Below are positions 63,883-64,000 of a stretch of 64,000 bases of DNA, piece after piece. The stretch's first letter is position 1. Each line of letters opens with the position of its first letter. The stretch lies in the NCBI GenBank assembly GCA_913057825.1, contig CAJXOW010000003.1:23573-87572 (forward strand), read 5' to 3'. The stretch is from an uncultured Balneolaceae bacterium. Lineage in GTDB: Bacteria > Bacteroidota > Rhodothermia > Balneolales > Balneolaceae. The notes under the pieces are model-generated. The model was not told where the DNA came from and did no database searches. It saw only the letters and a list, made by a program, of their open reading frames with translations. A program made the translations under genes and the position numbers.

Positions 63883-64000
63883 TTATGCCTCGGTTAATTC
63901 AATTCCATTTGTCGCAAATGCTTCTTCGACCTCCTCAACCTGTAAACCACGACGGATAATTCGGGCCGTGTCGGTCGTCATATCGATCACCGTGGTACCC
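63883..64000 (-). CDS. Sua5/YciO/YrdC-family protein, 5'-truncated by window edge
   Basis: Reading on the minus strand from the window edge gives GTTVIDMTTDTARIIRRGLQ, then a C-terminal helix VEEVEEAFATNGIELTEA and TAA at 63883. The block fits the end of the YrdC domain of threonylcarbamoyl-AMP synthase, normally STVVD...RxGA. Only 38 residues are visible, so the call is tentative. It is convergent with mtnA. Confidence 0.5.
   Translation of the reverse strand, partial: GTTVIDMTTDTARIIRRGLQVEEVEEAFATNGIELTEA

Overview
The window looks like a chromosomal segment of a Balneolota/Rhodothermota-type bacterium (Bacteroidota in the wide sense), of medium GC. The pointers are a secreted Asp-box protein ending in a type IX secretion (T9SS) sorting domain with an NPFNP motif, a DUF4296 lipoprotein, a cytochrome-b558-type SdhCAB, many weak Shine-Dalgarno sequences, and housekeeping families with a Bacteroidota flavour. 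The taxonomic call is inference; no rRNA is present. Gene content is mainly housekeeping, with no phage, insertion sequence, CRISPR array or defence island.

Layout. 1-5 kb: a GNAT fragment, a sodium:solute symporter, an initiator tRNA with its own promoter and terminator, then ornithine and lysine aminotransferases. 5-16 kb: an SDR protein, purL, trmB, nfo, an ABC-class ATPase, pdxH, a thioredoxin-like protein and a PA0069-type radical SAM protein. 16-25 kb: a frameshifted aldehyde dehydrogenase beside a third class-III aminotransferase, a lipoprotein plus T9SS cargo pair, a thioredoxin-like protein and a UbiA-type prenyltransferase. 24-38 kb: anmK, a threonine synthase fused to a LeuA-type regulatory domain, DUF819, a tetrapyrrole-methylase-family enzyme, an ankyrin protein, an AMIN-amidase, coaX, an SDR protein, a DUF4296 lipoprotein and a RecQ helicase. 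38-42 kb: sdhCAB. 42-48 kb: a plus-strand run yigZ, pduO-type transferase, glmM, yicC, gmk, rpoZ, coaBC. 48-57 kb: a GNAT-like protein, a deacetylase-like protein, a lipase, and a minus-strand run from comF to surE through fabZ and panB. 57-64 kb: a RodZ-like protein, a PgpH-type HD phosphodiesterase, xerD, an internally deleted gamma-glutamyltransferase, mtnA and the end of a Sua5/YrdC gene.

The most unusual content is between the genes. At least seven copies, plus one fragment, of a roughly 150-base hairpin element occur at intergenic sites. Each has a GC-rich stem, a conserved asymmetric internal loop (TCGTTCGA-like on one strand, GAAGTATT-like on the other), an AAGTTTTTC / GAAAAACTT inner stem, and outer arms that differ between copies while remaining complementary within each copy. 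A second class of AT-rich stem-loops sits at four other gene borders, and a perfect 32-base inverted repeat separates nfo from the ABC ATPase. The 374-base gap between comF and the RodZ-like gene can be folded by eye into consecutive nested hairpins and is a candidate structured RNA. Among the genes, the threonine synthase-LeuA regulatory fusion, the gamma-glutamyltransferase remnant and the aldehyde dehydrogenase frameshift deserve a second look.
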